A stretch of DNA of 32,662 nt from Bacteroidales bacterium (GTDB lineage: Bacteria; Bacteroidota; Bacteroidia; Bacteroidales; UBA1556). Both the position numbers and the translations under genes were made by a program. The DNA is taken from positions 1 to 32,662 of the forward strand of contig JAMOQI010000074.1 of the NCBI GenBank assembly GCA_027064095.1, written 5' to 3'. Under the pieces are notes generated by a model. It was not told the origin of the DNA. It was given only the letters and a program-made list of their open reading frames with translations, and searched no databases. Position 1 is the stretch's first letter. The number at the start of each line of letters is the position of its first letter. Below, piece by piece: positions 15,252 to 23,080 of the stretch.

Positions 15252-16034
15252 TTATTCTAAGGCTAAAGGGTGTGTAGTACCTTTATGTTCAATTAGTTCT
15301 ATTCTAGCTTTTCCAATCATCAATTTACCTTCAGCTAATACTGGTAAGTGGTTATTATCATCTGACACATAAACTATCATTGGGGTCTCTTCTCCAAAAA
15401 CACCTCCCGTAACTACATGAGGGACAAACTTCATAGTTCTAACTTTGCCGAACTTAGTTTTAATGGTTTCATAACCTGTAAATACAAATTTAATATTGTA
15501 AACAGAGTCATCCATAAACAGATTTATATTAAAGTCTTGATTTACTTTAATATCTTTAAAATCCCATGTTCTGATATAATATAGTGTTGAAAGTAAATCT
15601 TGTACTTTAAAAGATGTAGAATAGTTTCTGATATCATTATTCTTATTGTTTATTGTTTGAATATCGCCCGACTCTTGATTAAAAATAACATCCATATTTA
15701 CAGTATAACTACCCTCTTGTTTTCTTTCAGAATAATATTCTGGCAATAAAGTTTCTTTATTAATATAGCTTTCGTATACATCATGAGCTTTATAAAACCA
15801 TCTAAAAGCACCTTTTGTCGATCCATCAAGTACAATGTGATAACATAATTCGTTTGTGTGTGGATTTGTTCCAAATTTTATCTTGCTCGTTATACTTCCG
15901 GCAGTAATGTTTCCTGTCATTGCTGAGTTGTAGTATAAATTAAAAGTTAATTCTTCGTTATTTTGAAATGCATTTTGCGAATAAATAACTAAATTTGAAA
16001 ACAGGAATAGAATTAATATAATGTCAAATTTCAT
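15252..16034 (-). CDS. DUF3108 domain protein, exported
   Basis: The 260 residues begin with a signal peptide (MKFDIILILFLFSNLVIYSQ). A beta-rich periplasmic protein of the DUF3108 type follows. Family marks are EELTFNLYYNSAMTGNITAG after the signal, HDVYESYINKETLLPEYYSER, DLLSTLYYIRTWDF near the middle and WVSDDNNHLPVL-like YVSDDNNHLPVLAEGK near the end. Members have no settled biochemical role; they are exported and often thought to act in the envelope. It is a single reverse gene between convergent and divergent neighbours. Confidence 0.8.
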   Translation of the reverse strand: MKFDIILILFLFSNLVIYSQNAFQNNEELTFNLYYNSAMTGNITAGSITSKIKFGTNPHTNELCYHIVLDGSTKGAFRWFYKAHDVYESYINKETLLPEYYSERKQEGSYTVNMDVIFNQESGDIQTINNKNNDIRNYSTSFKVQDLLSTLYYIRTWDFKDIKVNQDFNINLFMDDSVYNIKFVFTGYETIKTKFGKVRTMKFVPHVVTGGVFGEETPMIVYVSDDNNHLPVLAEGKLMIGKARIELIEHKGTTHPLALE

Positions 16035-16341
16035 CAGATAAAATTTAGTTTAAATTAACTTTAAAAATTCAAAAAGCGGGCCAAAGTTTTTTGTTGTAAC
16101 ATAATTTTATGAAATGAGTATATTTAAGCATTATAAATTGAAATAAAAGAGTCAAATAGATATAATATCTTTTTGATTTTGGTGTTTTTTTTAAAAAAGA
16201 TTATTTTTATATTAATTTGTAATATAGTGATTAACTATAATATAGAATACAGAATTATATCAAAAAGTAAAACAGGTAATTTACCCATTTGAAATTTGTA
16301 ATAATTTTTTGTATCTTTGTGATGGTTAATTTAAGTTTTTA
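16035..16341. other. Divergent intergenic region
   Basis: This 307-base AT-rich spacer separates the starts of the DUF3108 and HEAT-like genes. It contains the promoter at 16288-16319 for the forward gene. I could not find a convincing CAAAnnTA box for the reverse gene. Confidence 0.5.
16288..16319 (+). promoter_or_regulatory. Promoter of the HEAT-like gene
   Basis: TTTG (16288-16291), a 20-base spacer and TATCTTTG (16312-16319) match the Bacteroidota consensus. The leader to the ATG at 16366 is about 40 bases. Confidence 0.65.
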
Positions 16342-16365
16342 TTGCTCATTAAAAATAAATTTACA

Positions 16366-16668
16366 ATGTTAATTACTATTGGTCGCATTAAAAAATGGGG
16401 AAAGAAACAAGACATATCGAAGCTCATCGAGGCTCTTGAAACTCCAGATGCAGAATTAAGAAAAGCTATTTGTTTAAGTTTGGGGGATACCAAGTCAGCA
16501 GATGCATTATTAGCATTACGCTATTTAGAACAACATGATCCTGACGTTTTCGTTCAAATGACAGCAAGAAGGTCAATAACTTTTATGATTGACAACGTAT
16601 CTGATATGCCACATATAAAATATAATAAAGTTGCGGCAAAGACAGATCTTTCTTATATACCTGTATAA
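16366..16668 (+). CDS. Small HEAT-repeat-like protein
   Basis: The ATG at 16366 gives 100 residues; a TTG at 16342 would add eight. Residues 16-70 form helical pairs of HEAT type: KLIEALETPDAELRKAICLSLGD, then ALLALRYLEQHDPDVFVQMTARRS. The last 25 residues (DMPHIKYNKVAAKTDLSYIPV) look unstructured. There is no signal peptide or catalytic motif. HEAT units usually bind other proteins, so a scaffold or adaptor role is likely, but the partner is unknown. It has its own promoter and terminator, so it is a single-gene unit. Confidence 0.7.
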   Translation: MLITIGRIKKWGKKQDISKLIEALETPDAELRKAICLSLGDTKSADALLALRYLEQHDPDVFVQMTARRSITFMIDNVSDMPHIKYNKVAAKTDLSYIPV

Positions 16669-16710
16669 ACAGGTAGTTGGTGTTTAATTTTTTAAAAAAT
16701 AATAATTCAG

Positions 16711-16729
16711 GGGCTAGTTATAGCCCTTT
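16711..16729 (+). terminator. Terminator after the HEAT-like gene
   Basis: GGGCTA (16711-16716) pairs with TAGCCC (16721-16726) over a GTTA loop and is followed by TTT. The T run is short. Confidence 0.55.
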
Positions 16730-16745
16730 GTTATATAAAAAAATA

Positions 16746-16753
16746 TATATTTG
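16746..16753 (+). promoter_or_regulatory. -7 box (TATATTTG) upstream of ornithine aminotransferase
   Basis: TATATTTG lies 42 bases before the ATG. A TTTG at 16727-16730 is 15 bases upstream, closer than usual, so the -33 box is uncertain. Confidence 0.5.
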
Positions 16754-16795
16754 CTGGATATTATTTTTCAATACAAATCATTTAAAATCAGCAAT

Positions 16796-18016
16796 ATGAT
16801 AAATAAAATCTCATCGAAAGATGCAATGGCATTAGAAGATAAATACGGCGCACATAACTATCATCCACTAGGAGTTGTTCTTGAAAGAGGCGAGGCCTAT
16901 AAAGTTTGGGATGTTGAAGGTAAGGAATACTATGATTTTCTTTCAGCTTACTCTGCTGTAAATCAAGGACATTGTCACCCAAGGATAGTAAAAGCATTAA
17001 CAGATCAAGCTCAAAAGCTTACACTTACTTCAAGAGCTTTTTACAATAATGTTCTCGGTCAATATGAAAAATATGTAACAGAATATTTTGGTTATGATAA
17101 AGTTTTGCCAATGAATACTGGTGCTGAGGCTGATGAAACAGCTTTAAAACTTATTCGTAAATGGGCATATAAAGTTAAAGGCATTCCTCAAAATGAAGCA
17201 AAAATAATCGTTGCTGCCGAAAATTTTCATGGACGTACTATTACCATTATATCAATGTCAACAGATCCTGAAGCGAAAAATGACTTTGGCCCTTATACTC
17301 CCGGGTTTATCACTATTCCTTATAATGATGTTGATGCGCTAAAAGAAGCGTTAAAAGACCCTAATGTAGCAGGTTTTTTGGTTGAACCAATTCAAGGTGA
17401 AGCAGGAGTATTTGTTCCAGATGATGGATACTTAAAACAATGTTACGATTTATGTAAAGCAAATAATGTTCTTTTTGTTGCTGATGAGGTACAAACGGGT
17501 ATTGCTAGAACCGGTAAATTATTGGCTGTCGATCATGAAAATGTTAGACCTGATATATTAATTCTTGGTAAAGCTCTTTCAGGAGGAGTTATTCCTGTTT
17601 CAGCTGTTTTAGCTGATGATGATATAATGCTTACAATAAAACCTGGAGAGCATGGTTCTACTTTTGGAGGTTTCCCATTAGCCGGTGCTGTTGCTATGGA
17701 AGCTCTTCAAGTGGTAAAAGATGAAAACTTGGCTGAAAAAGCTGAATATCTTGGAAAGATTTTTAGAGAAGAGATTTCTAAGATAGATTCACCAATGATT
17801 GAGTTAGTTAGAGGTAAAGGTTTGCTTAATGCTGTTGTAATAAAACCTACTAATGGTAAAACAGCTATGGATGTTTGCATAAAGATGGCAGAAAATGGAC
17901 TATTAGCTAAACCAACTCATGATCATATCATTCGTTTTGCTCCTCCTTTGGTTATTTCTGAAGAAGAGCTAAGAAAAGCTATTCAAATTATTAAAGACAC
18001 AATATTGTCTTTTTAA
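16796..18016 (+). CDS. rocD: Ornithine aminotransferase
   Basis: A PLP enzyme that transfers the delta-amino group of ornithine to 2-oxoglutarate, giving glutamate semialdehyde and linking arginine, proline and glutamate metabolism. The ATG at 16796 gives 406 residues with the normal start of the family ([21 protein letters not shown]-like); a TTG at 16751 would add 15 residues that overlap the promoter. Features include the substrate region [42 protein letters not shown], the aspartate in [13 protein letters not shown], and the PLP lysine K259 in ILGKALSGG. The class-III fold is certain. The ornithine assignment rests on close overall resemblance to OAT. Confidence 0.9.
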   Translation: MINKISSKDAMALEDKYGAHNYHPLGVVLERGEAYKVWDVEGKEYYDFLSAYSAVNQGHCHPRIVKALTDQAQKLTLTSRAFYNNVLGQYEKYVTEYFGYDKVLPMNTGAEADETALKLIRKWAYKVKGIPQNEAKIIVAAENFHGRTITIISMSTDPEAKNDFGPYTPGFITIPYNDVDALKEALKDPNVAGFLVEPIQGEAGVFVPDDGYLKQCYDLCKANNVLFVADEVQTGIARTGKLLAVDHENVRPDILILGKALSGGVIPVSAVLADDDIMLTIKPGEHGSTFGGFPLAGAVAMEALQVVKDENLAEKAEYLGKIFREEISKIDSPMIELVRGKGLLNAVVIKPTNGKTAMDVCIKMAENGLLAKPTHDHIIRFAPPLVISEEELRKAIQIIKDTILSF

Positions 18017-18031
18017 ATTATAGAATATTAT

Positions 18032-18061
18032 AAAAGCCTTGTCTTATAAGACAAGGCTTTT
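18032..18061. terminator. Perfect-palindrome terminator after rocD
   Basis: A 30-base perfect palindrome, AAAAGCCTTGTCTTA with its reverse complement, gives a long stem with A and T ends. It can act on both strands between the convergent rocD and pentapeptide-repeat genes. Confidence 0.85.
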
Positions 18062-18129
18062 TGTTTTATAAAAAATTATTACTGGCTTATATAAATATAG
18101 AATGAATAAGTGAATTTTACAAAAGCTTA

Positions 18130-18197
18130 CTAATACCAAATTAAAAAAAAATATTAGAATTTATATCGGCACTTTTGCTTTCAAATTGGTATAAATT
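18130..18197. repeat. Possible small inverted-repeat element
   Basis: AATACCAAATT on the left and AAATTGGTATAAATT on the right are imperfect inverted copies about 45 bases apart, in the convergent gap after rocD. This is MITE-like in size but has no clear target duplication. Confidence 0.3.
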
Positions 18198-18317
18198 AGA
18201 AATTTAAGACAGTTTAAAGCTTAATTTATACAAGACTTTGTATGAAGGTGGTACAGTTAAATTTTTTACGCCGTATTTTTTAAATAGGATAGATATGTTG
18301 TCAAGTAGATTATTCAC

Positions 18318-18887
18318 TTATTTTAGAATAATATCAAAATTTCTAAGTAATATTAAAGCTTCAGGCATTGAAAAGACAGCCTTTTTTGTTTTTCCGTTTA
18401 ATAAATCTATTCCGTTATAGTTAAACGCATTTTCAAAATTGGCTTTTGTTAGATTCGTATTAGTAAACATGCTGTCTTGTAAATCTGTATAATTAAATCT
18501 ACTAAGTTGCATGTCTGCTTCCGAGAAGTTTACATCATGAGCAATACATTTATAGATTTTCATTTTCTTCAATTTCATGCCATAAAAACTTGAATAGCTG
18601 ATATTGGAATCTTCGCAAGTGATAGAGAAAGGCATAGAGGCTTCGTCCCAGACAATTCCTATCATTTTACAGGACTTAAATGTTACATTTGAAAATCGGG
18701 AATATTTGACTTTTAATGAAGATAGGTTACAATTTTCGAATTCACAATTTTCGAATTCACAATCTTCAAATGTATTATTAGAAAAATCACAATGTGTAAA
18801 TTTGCATTTAATGAATTCTTTTTCTTTAACAACAACATCTTTATATATTATCTTGTTAAATATTTTATTTTGATGAAGATTTTCCAT
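18318..18887 (-). CDS. Pentapeptide-repeat protein
   Basis: The 189 residues are built of pentapeptide units with the pattern A/C/S-x-F/L-x-x, which form a square beta-helix. Clear runs lie at residues 26-75 (CKFTHCDFSNNTFEDCEFE and onward) and 113-150 (NFSEADMQLSRFNYTDLQD, then NTNLTKANFENAF), with a break between. The tail PEALILLRNFDIIL resembles the capping end of Qnr-like proteins in layout only. Qnr proteins protect gyrase from quinolones, but most pentapeptide-repeat proteins have no known role. It starts 11 bases after the AhpD-like gene, so the two are probably cotranscribed. An exact 15-base tandem duplication lies inside it. Confidence 0.8.
   Translation of the reverse strand: MENLHQNKIFNKIIYKDVVVKEKEFIKCKFTHCDFSNNTFEDCEFENCEFENCNLSSLKVKYSRFSNVTFKSCKMIGIVWDEASMPFSITCEDSNISYSSFYGMKLKKMKIYKCIAHDVNFSEADMQLSRFNYTDLQDSMFTNTNLTKANFENAFNYNGIDLLNGKTKKAVFSMPEALILLRNFDIILK
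18729..18758. repeat. Exact 15-bp tandem duplication inside the pentapeptide gene
   Basis: ACAATTTTCGAATTC occurs twice in tandem (18729-18743 and 18744-18758), and a diverged third copy follows. Each unit encodes one pentapeptide (EFENC), so the DNA identity points to recent gain of one helix face. Confidence 0.8.
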
Positions 18888-18898
18888 TTATAGTATTT

Positions 18899-19471
18899 TT
18901 ATTTTCTGTATTTCTTAACAGCCGGTATAAGCGGAAGCATAACAGGGGCATTTATAATAAAAAATAATGTCTCGAAAACAACATTACTGTCTTTGGCTTT
19001 TTTGCCTTTTAATCTACTCAAGAAAGCATCGAAAGTATTTCCTGACAGATTGCCAAAAAATATCATTCTTATCATTAAAACAATATGCTTTGCTGTTTTT
19101 TCTCCGTAAAAATCAAACAGTTTTTTTGTCATTTCTTTATCGGGATTACGGTTAGTTTCGGCATAGTGTTGAGCATATAATAAGGCTACAACTTCAAAAT
19201 CCGATGCATCTGCTGCAAATTGCAAGTTGAGCATGTTTTTTACTTCTGCCTCACTTATTCCGCTCGACACGGCTTGTTTTGCATGAAACCATGTGCAATA
19301 AGTACATCCGTTTACAGCAGTAACTACGGTCATTACTTTTTCCATAAATACTTTGCCCAACTTTTTATTGCGCATAGCGGCAAAAATATTGACGGTATTA
19401 CGAAAAAGAAATGCCAAATCACTTAATAATAAACGAAATGTATATATTTTTCTATCAAAATTATCTTTCAT
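18899..19471 (-). CDS. Carboxymuconolactone decarboxylase / AhpD-like protein
   Basis: The 190 residues form the all-helical AhpD-like fold. The redox motif is C56-T-Y-C59 followed by H63 in NGCTYCTWFHAKQAV, typical of alkylhydroperoxidase-type members; true carboxymuconolactone decarboxylases lack the CxxC. SGISEAEVKNMLNL and LLYAQHYAETN are further family segments. It is somewhat longer than single-domain AhpD proteins because of an N-terminal stretch rich in basic and hydrophobic residues and a C-terminal tail. It probably disposes of peroxides or organic radicals in the cytoplasm. A strong hairpin separates it from the PII-like gene upstream. Confidence 0.82.
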   Translation of the reverse strand: MKDNFDRKIYTFRLLLSDLAFLFRNTVNIFAAMRNKKLGKVFMEKVMTVVTAVNGCTYCTWFHAKQAVSSGISEAEVKNMLNLQFAADASDFEVVALLYAQHYAETNRNPDKEMTKKLFDFYGEKTAKHIVLMIRMIFFGNLSGNTFDAFLSRLKGKKAKDSNVVFETLFFIINAPVMLPLIPAVKKYRK

Positions 19472-19487
19472 TATACCAGATAAAAGC

Positions 19488-19522
19488 CGAAAGACAAACT
19501 GTAAATATTAGTTTGTCTTTCG
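19488..19522 (-). terminator. Hairpin between PII-like and AhpD-like genes
   Basis: A perfect 13-bp stem, CGAAAGACAAACT (19488-19500) with AGTTTGTCTTTCG (19510-19522), has a 9-base loop. On the reverse strand it is followed by GGCTTTTATC, a weak U tract. It may terminate, attenuate or protect a processed 3' end. Confidence 0.65.
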
Positions 19523-19536
19523 CTACATCCATTGTT

Positions 19537-19830
19537 TTAATACGACTGTTCAATATTCCAAACAAAAGCCCTTAAGCCTTGTTGTTCAGATTTTTTATCC
19601 AGCTTCTTCAAAAGTTCAAGTAACGGCTCAACTTTATCATCTTCTACCATGGTTAAATGAGCATTGTTCATTTCGGGCCAGGTATGTGTGCCTTCATGAG
19701 GTTCTCCGTTTATCGAACCTCTGCCCTTTACATCAAGCCACTGAGTATAGCCTTTTATGTTTAATACATTCAGTATATGCTGAACTTCAAAGGTGATAGA
19801 CTGATTATATGCTATAAATACTGCTTTCAT
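19537..19830 (-). CDS. PII-like protein linked to the RND efflux pump
   Basis: The start at 19830 gives 97 residues beginning MKAVFIAYNQ; an earlier ATG at 19890 would lie inside the hairpin upstream and is rejected. The ferredoxin-like PII pattern is seen: a first strand MKAVFIAYN, a helix ITFEVQHILNVLNIKG, a shortened T-loop-like stretch VKGRGSINGEPHEGTHTWPEMNNAHLTMV, and a second helix VEPLLELLKKLDKK. Small PII-like proteins of this type are known beside RND pumps and heavy-metal exporters, where they are thought to sense a ligand or modulate the pump. The ligand here is unknown. It lies 79 bases after the pump gene, beyond a hairpin. Confidence 0.72.
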   Translation of the reverse strand: MKAVFIAYNQSITFEVQHILNVLNIKGYTQWLDVKGRGSINGEPHEGTHTWPEMNNAHLTMVEDDKVEPLLELLKKLDKKSEQQGLRAFVWNIEQSY

Positions 19831-19864
19831 TATATATGTTTTTATATTATTAATTTTTTTGTCT

Positions 19865-19901
19865 ATCAAAAGGTTATGTTTACGTTGCATAACCTTTTGA
19901 T
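19865..19901 (-). terminator. Hairpin between RND pump and PII-like genes
   Basis: A perfect 14-bp stem, ATCAAAAGGTTATG (19865-19878) with CATAACCTTTTGAT (19888-19901), starts 8 bases after the pump stop codon. Reverse-strand T-rich sequence follows at a short distance. Confidence 0.75.
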
Positions 19902-19909
19902 ATTATTAT

Positions 19910-22900
19910 TTACATATTTAAATTCAATTTAGTTTTTTCAATTGCTTTCTTTTTGCGTTTTATTTGACCCACCCCAAAAATGGTATAAATAGCAGGTATT
20001 AAAATCAAAGTTATAACTGTTGAGAATGTTAATCCACCAAAAATGGCAACCCCCATAGGTCTCCACATCTCGGAACCACTACCTTTTAATACAATCATAG
20101 GCAACATTGCCAGAATAGTTGTTATTGATGTCATAAGTACAGGTCTTAATCTGGAACGACCACCGGCTACAACGGCTTCTTTTAATGAATAGCCTTTGGC
20201 AATAAGTAAATTGATATAATCAACCAATACAATTCCATTTTTAACAACAATACCTATTAACATAATGGCTCCAATCATTGAAATAATATTAATGGTAGTG
20301 TTAAAAAGATATAATGCTATAAAAACTCCTGTAAATGCAAACGGAATAGAAAACATTATAATAAACGGTTCTGTTAATGATTCAAACTGTGATGCCATTA
20401 CAATATATACAAGAAGGATAATTAATGCTCCAAGCATTAGCAAATCTTTAAAAGTATCCTGCATATCTTCAACACTACCTCCAAATTCAACCGTAACATC
20501 ACTTGGAATATCTATTTTAGCGATTTCTTTTTCAAGAGATGCTTTTACAGTACCTAAATCGGAACCGGAAAGGGCTGATGAGATTGTTACTACTCGTTCT
20601 TTATTTTCCCTGTCAATATTAGGTGGTGAATAAAATCTTTTTAGTGTTGTTATTTCACCTACTTTTACAGGGATACCGGAAGGGGTCATAATACTGATAT
20701 TCCGTATATCCTCTGTTGAATGACGGAATTTTTCATCATAACGCACAATTACATCATATTCATTACCTTCTTCTTTATAAACAGTAGCTGTAAGTCCGGT
20801 AATACGGTTACGAATTGCTCCGGCAACAGTGGCGGTATTTAAGCCAAAAGAAGTCATTTTTTCTTGATCTAAAACCAATTGTAATTCTGCCTTTTCTTTA
20901 TCACGACTCACAATAACATCTCTAACACCTTTTGTTCTATTGAATGCCGCTTCAATTTTTTCGGCAACTATATTAGTATGATCAAAACTATTTCCGAAAA
21001 CTTTTACTTCCATTTTACTTCCGCCGCCCATACCCATGGCTGCTGACTTTCGAGTAGCTCCCGGGTCAACATAATATTTTTCTACTTGCGGCAATACTTC
21101 AATGTCTTTTCTCATTTCGTCGGCTATTTCAAAAATATCTCTTTTCCTATCCTGATGAGGTGTCATTTTGAAAGTATAATTTATAATATAGTTTCCTGTT
21201 TCCATAAAAATGGACGCCAAACTATTTTCATCTCCTACCCCGGCACTTGTCGAAACAACCTCTACCTCAGGGTATTTAGCCATAAAAACAGAATCTAAAT
21301 ACTGTGCTGTTTTAATTGTTTCGTCTAGTTTTACGCCTTGTGCCAGTTTAACTTGTGCACCAATTTGGTCATTATCCATTGCAGGCATAAATTCTGAGCC
21401 AATAAATTTGGTTAAAAAAAGTGAAGAAATAAATATAAGTGCTGCCGCCCCAACTACTACCCAACGATGACCTACAGCCCACGACAATGTTTTTTCATAC
21501 ACATTATCCAGTTTGTCAAGTAAATTTTGAGAGAAATAGTAAAGTTTTCCTCCAATAGTTTTTCTGCTTGGTTCTTTAACACTTAAAATTTTAGAAGATA
21601 ACATAGGAACAAGTGTTAACGAAACAATTACCGAAGTAACAATAGAAATAGTTACTACCCAACCCAAAGGTTTAAAAAGAATTCCGGTTACACCGCCTAA
21701 CATAGTTAAAGGAAGGAAAACGGCAACAATGGTAAGTGTTGAAGCAATAACAGCCAAACTTACCTCGTTTGTTCCGTAAATAGCTGATTCACGGGCAAAT
21801 CCGCCTCGTTCTAATTTTTTTGTAATATTTTCAAGTACCACAATGGAGTCGTCAACTACCATACCGATGGCAATAGTCAGTGATGAAAGTGTAATAACAT
21901 TGATAGTGCCTCCGGACAGATACATATAAATAAAACCGGCAATCAATGAAATTGGAATGGAAAGAGAAACAATTAAAGTAGCCCTCCATCTTCCCATAAA
22001 AAACATAACTACAATAACAACAAATAGTAGTGCATAAAGTATGGTTTCGGTTAGATTATTTACCGCAGAAACTGTGTTAACAGAGGTATCCATCAAAACA
22101 TCAACTTTAACATCGGGCGGTAATGTTGATTTTATTTTAACCAGTTTTTCTTTAATTTTGTTGGCTACGGTAACCGTATTGGCATCTGATTGTTTTTGAA
22201 TCATCAAACGCACATTCTTTTTCCCATTGGCACGTTCGAACGATTTTATATCTTTTAAACCATCGTTAATAGTTGCAACATCTTTTAAATAAACAGGATG
22301 ATTATTAAAATTACTTATAATAATGTTTTTAATCACATCACTATTTTTAAATTCACCTTGTACACGAAGTTTCAAATCCGATTTGCCCATTTCAAGGCTT
22401 CCTGAGGGCAGATTTAAGTTATTGGCTGCAAGCACACCACCAATTTGTTCAACCGATAAATGATAAGCCTCTAATTTTCTGGGGTCGATATCAACCATAA
22501 TTGCTCTTACAGGTGAACCAATTTGAATAATGTTTCCTACCCCCTCAATACGATTAAGCGGTTGAATTATCCTGTCATCAATAATATCTTTAATGCCCTC
22601 ATAACTTTCGTCCGATGTTACCGAAAACATAATTACCGGGATCATACTTGTACTTAGCTTAAATATTGTGGGCTGTTCCACATCATCAGGCAGACTTCTT
22701 TCAGCAAGACCAACGGCATCGCGTATCTCATTGGTTGCTTCGTCTAAATTTGCTCCCCACTCAAACTCTAATGTTATTACCGAAATATTATCTTTTGATG
22801 AAGATGTAATCTTTTTTAGATTACTGATAGAACCAAAATGGTCTTCTAATTTTTTGGTTATATTTTGTTCTACATCTTCAGCATTTGCCCCCGGATAGAA

Positions 22901-23047
22901 TGTAAAAACTGAAATCATCGGCGGATCCATTTTTGGGAAGAAATCTACGGGCAACTGAAAGTAAGAATATATTCCTAAAATTACTACCCCAATAAATATC
23001 ATAATGGTACTTATCGGTTTTTTTACGGAAGTGCTATATATACTCAT
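19910..23047 (-). CDS. RND efflux transporter, AcrB/HAE1 family
   Basis: The inner-membrane proton-driven pump of a tripartite efflux complex. The 1045 residues match the family: an N-terminal TM1 (STIMIFIGVVILGIYSYFQ), two large periplasmic loops, and twelve membrane segments in two halves. Proton-relay residues are present: D399-D400 in GMVVDDSIVVLEN (TM4) and K936 in VVKNGIVLVDYIN (TM10). The GFARESAIYGTNEV and GGRSRLRPVLMTS loops are typical of drug-type rather than metal-type pumps, although the substrate is unproven. It follows the membrane-fusion gene by 33 bases and belongs to the MarR-tolC-fusion protein-pump operon. Confidence 0.93.
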   Translation of the reverse strand: MSIYSTSVKKPISTIMIFIGVVILGIYSYFQLPVDFFPKMDPPMISVFTFYPGANAEDVEQNITKKLEDHFGSISNLKKITSSSKDNISVITLEFEWGANLDEATNEIRDAVGLAERSLPDDVEQPTIFKLSTSMIPVIMFSVTSDESYEGIKDIIDDRIIQPLNRIEGVGNIIQIGSPVRAIMVDIDPRKLEAYHLSVEQIGGVLAANNLNLPSGSLEMGKSDLKLRVQGEFKNSDVIKNIIISNFNNHPVYLKDVATINDGLKDIKSFERANGKKNVRLMIQKQSDANTVTVANKIKEKLVKIKSTLPPDVKVDVLMDTSVNTVSAVNNLTETILYALLFVVIVVMFFMGRWRATLIVSLSIPISLIAGFIYMYLSGGTINVITLSSLTIAIGMVVDDSIVVLENITKKLERGGFARESAIYGTNEVSLAVIASTLTIVAVFLPLTMLGGVTGILFKPLGWVVTISIVTSVIVSLTLVPMLSSKILSVKEPSRKTIGGKLYYFSQNLLDKLDNVYEKTLSWAVGHRWVVVGAAALIFISSLFLTKFIGSEFMPAMDNDQIGAQVKLAQGVKLDETIKTAQYLDSVFMAKYPEVEVVSTSAGVGDENSLASIFMETGNYIINYTFKMTPHQDRKRDIFEIADEMRKDIEVLPQVEKYYVDPGATRKSAAMGMGGGSKMEVKVFGNSFDHTNIVAEKIEAAFNRTKGVRDVIVSRDKEKAELQLVLDQEKMTSFGLNTATVAGAIRNRITGLTATVYKEEGNEYDVIVRYDEKFRHSTEDIRNISIMTPSGIPVKVGEITTLKRFYSPPNIDRENKERVVTISSALSGSDLGTVKASLEKEIAKIDIPSDVTVEFGGSVEDMQDTFKDLLMLGALIILLVYIVMASQFESLTEPFIIMFSIPFAFTGVFIALYLFNTTINIISMIGAIMLIGIVVKNGIVLVDYINLLIAKGYSLKEAVVAGGRSRLRPVLMTSITTILAMLPMIVLKGSGSEMWRPMGVAIFGGLTFSTVITLILIPAIYTIFGVGQIKRKKKAIEKTKLNLNM

Positions 23048-23080
23048 AATTTTATCTTTAAATATTATTAAAACAACTTA

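Noticed and set aside
16751-16795. TTG start for ornithine aminotransferase
   Set aside because: This codon is part of the TATATTTG promoter box, and the family start fits the ATG at 16796.
18721-18770. CRISPR-like or regulatory tandem repeat
   Set aside because: The 15-base units are in frame within a pentapeptide-repeat gene and encode its repeating unit; there are no spacers.
18318-18887. Calling the pentapeptide-repeat protein Qnr
   Set aside because: Repeat proteins of this fold look alike without shared function. Size and end are suggestive, but no specific Qnr loop can be identified by eye.
19831-19890. Longer start for the PII-like gene at 19890
   Set aside because: The extra 20 codons would begin inside the terminator-like hairpin and are not PII-like; MKAVFIAYN at 19830 is the natural first strand.
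20265-20633. 122-codon forward frame inside the RND pump gene
   Set aside because: It lies antisense to conserved transmembrane and periplasmic segments of the pump, so it is a by-product of codon bias.
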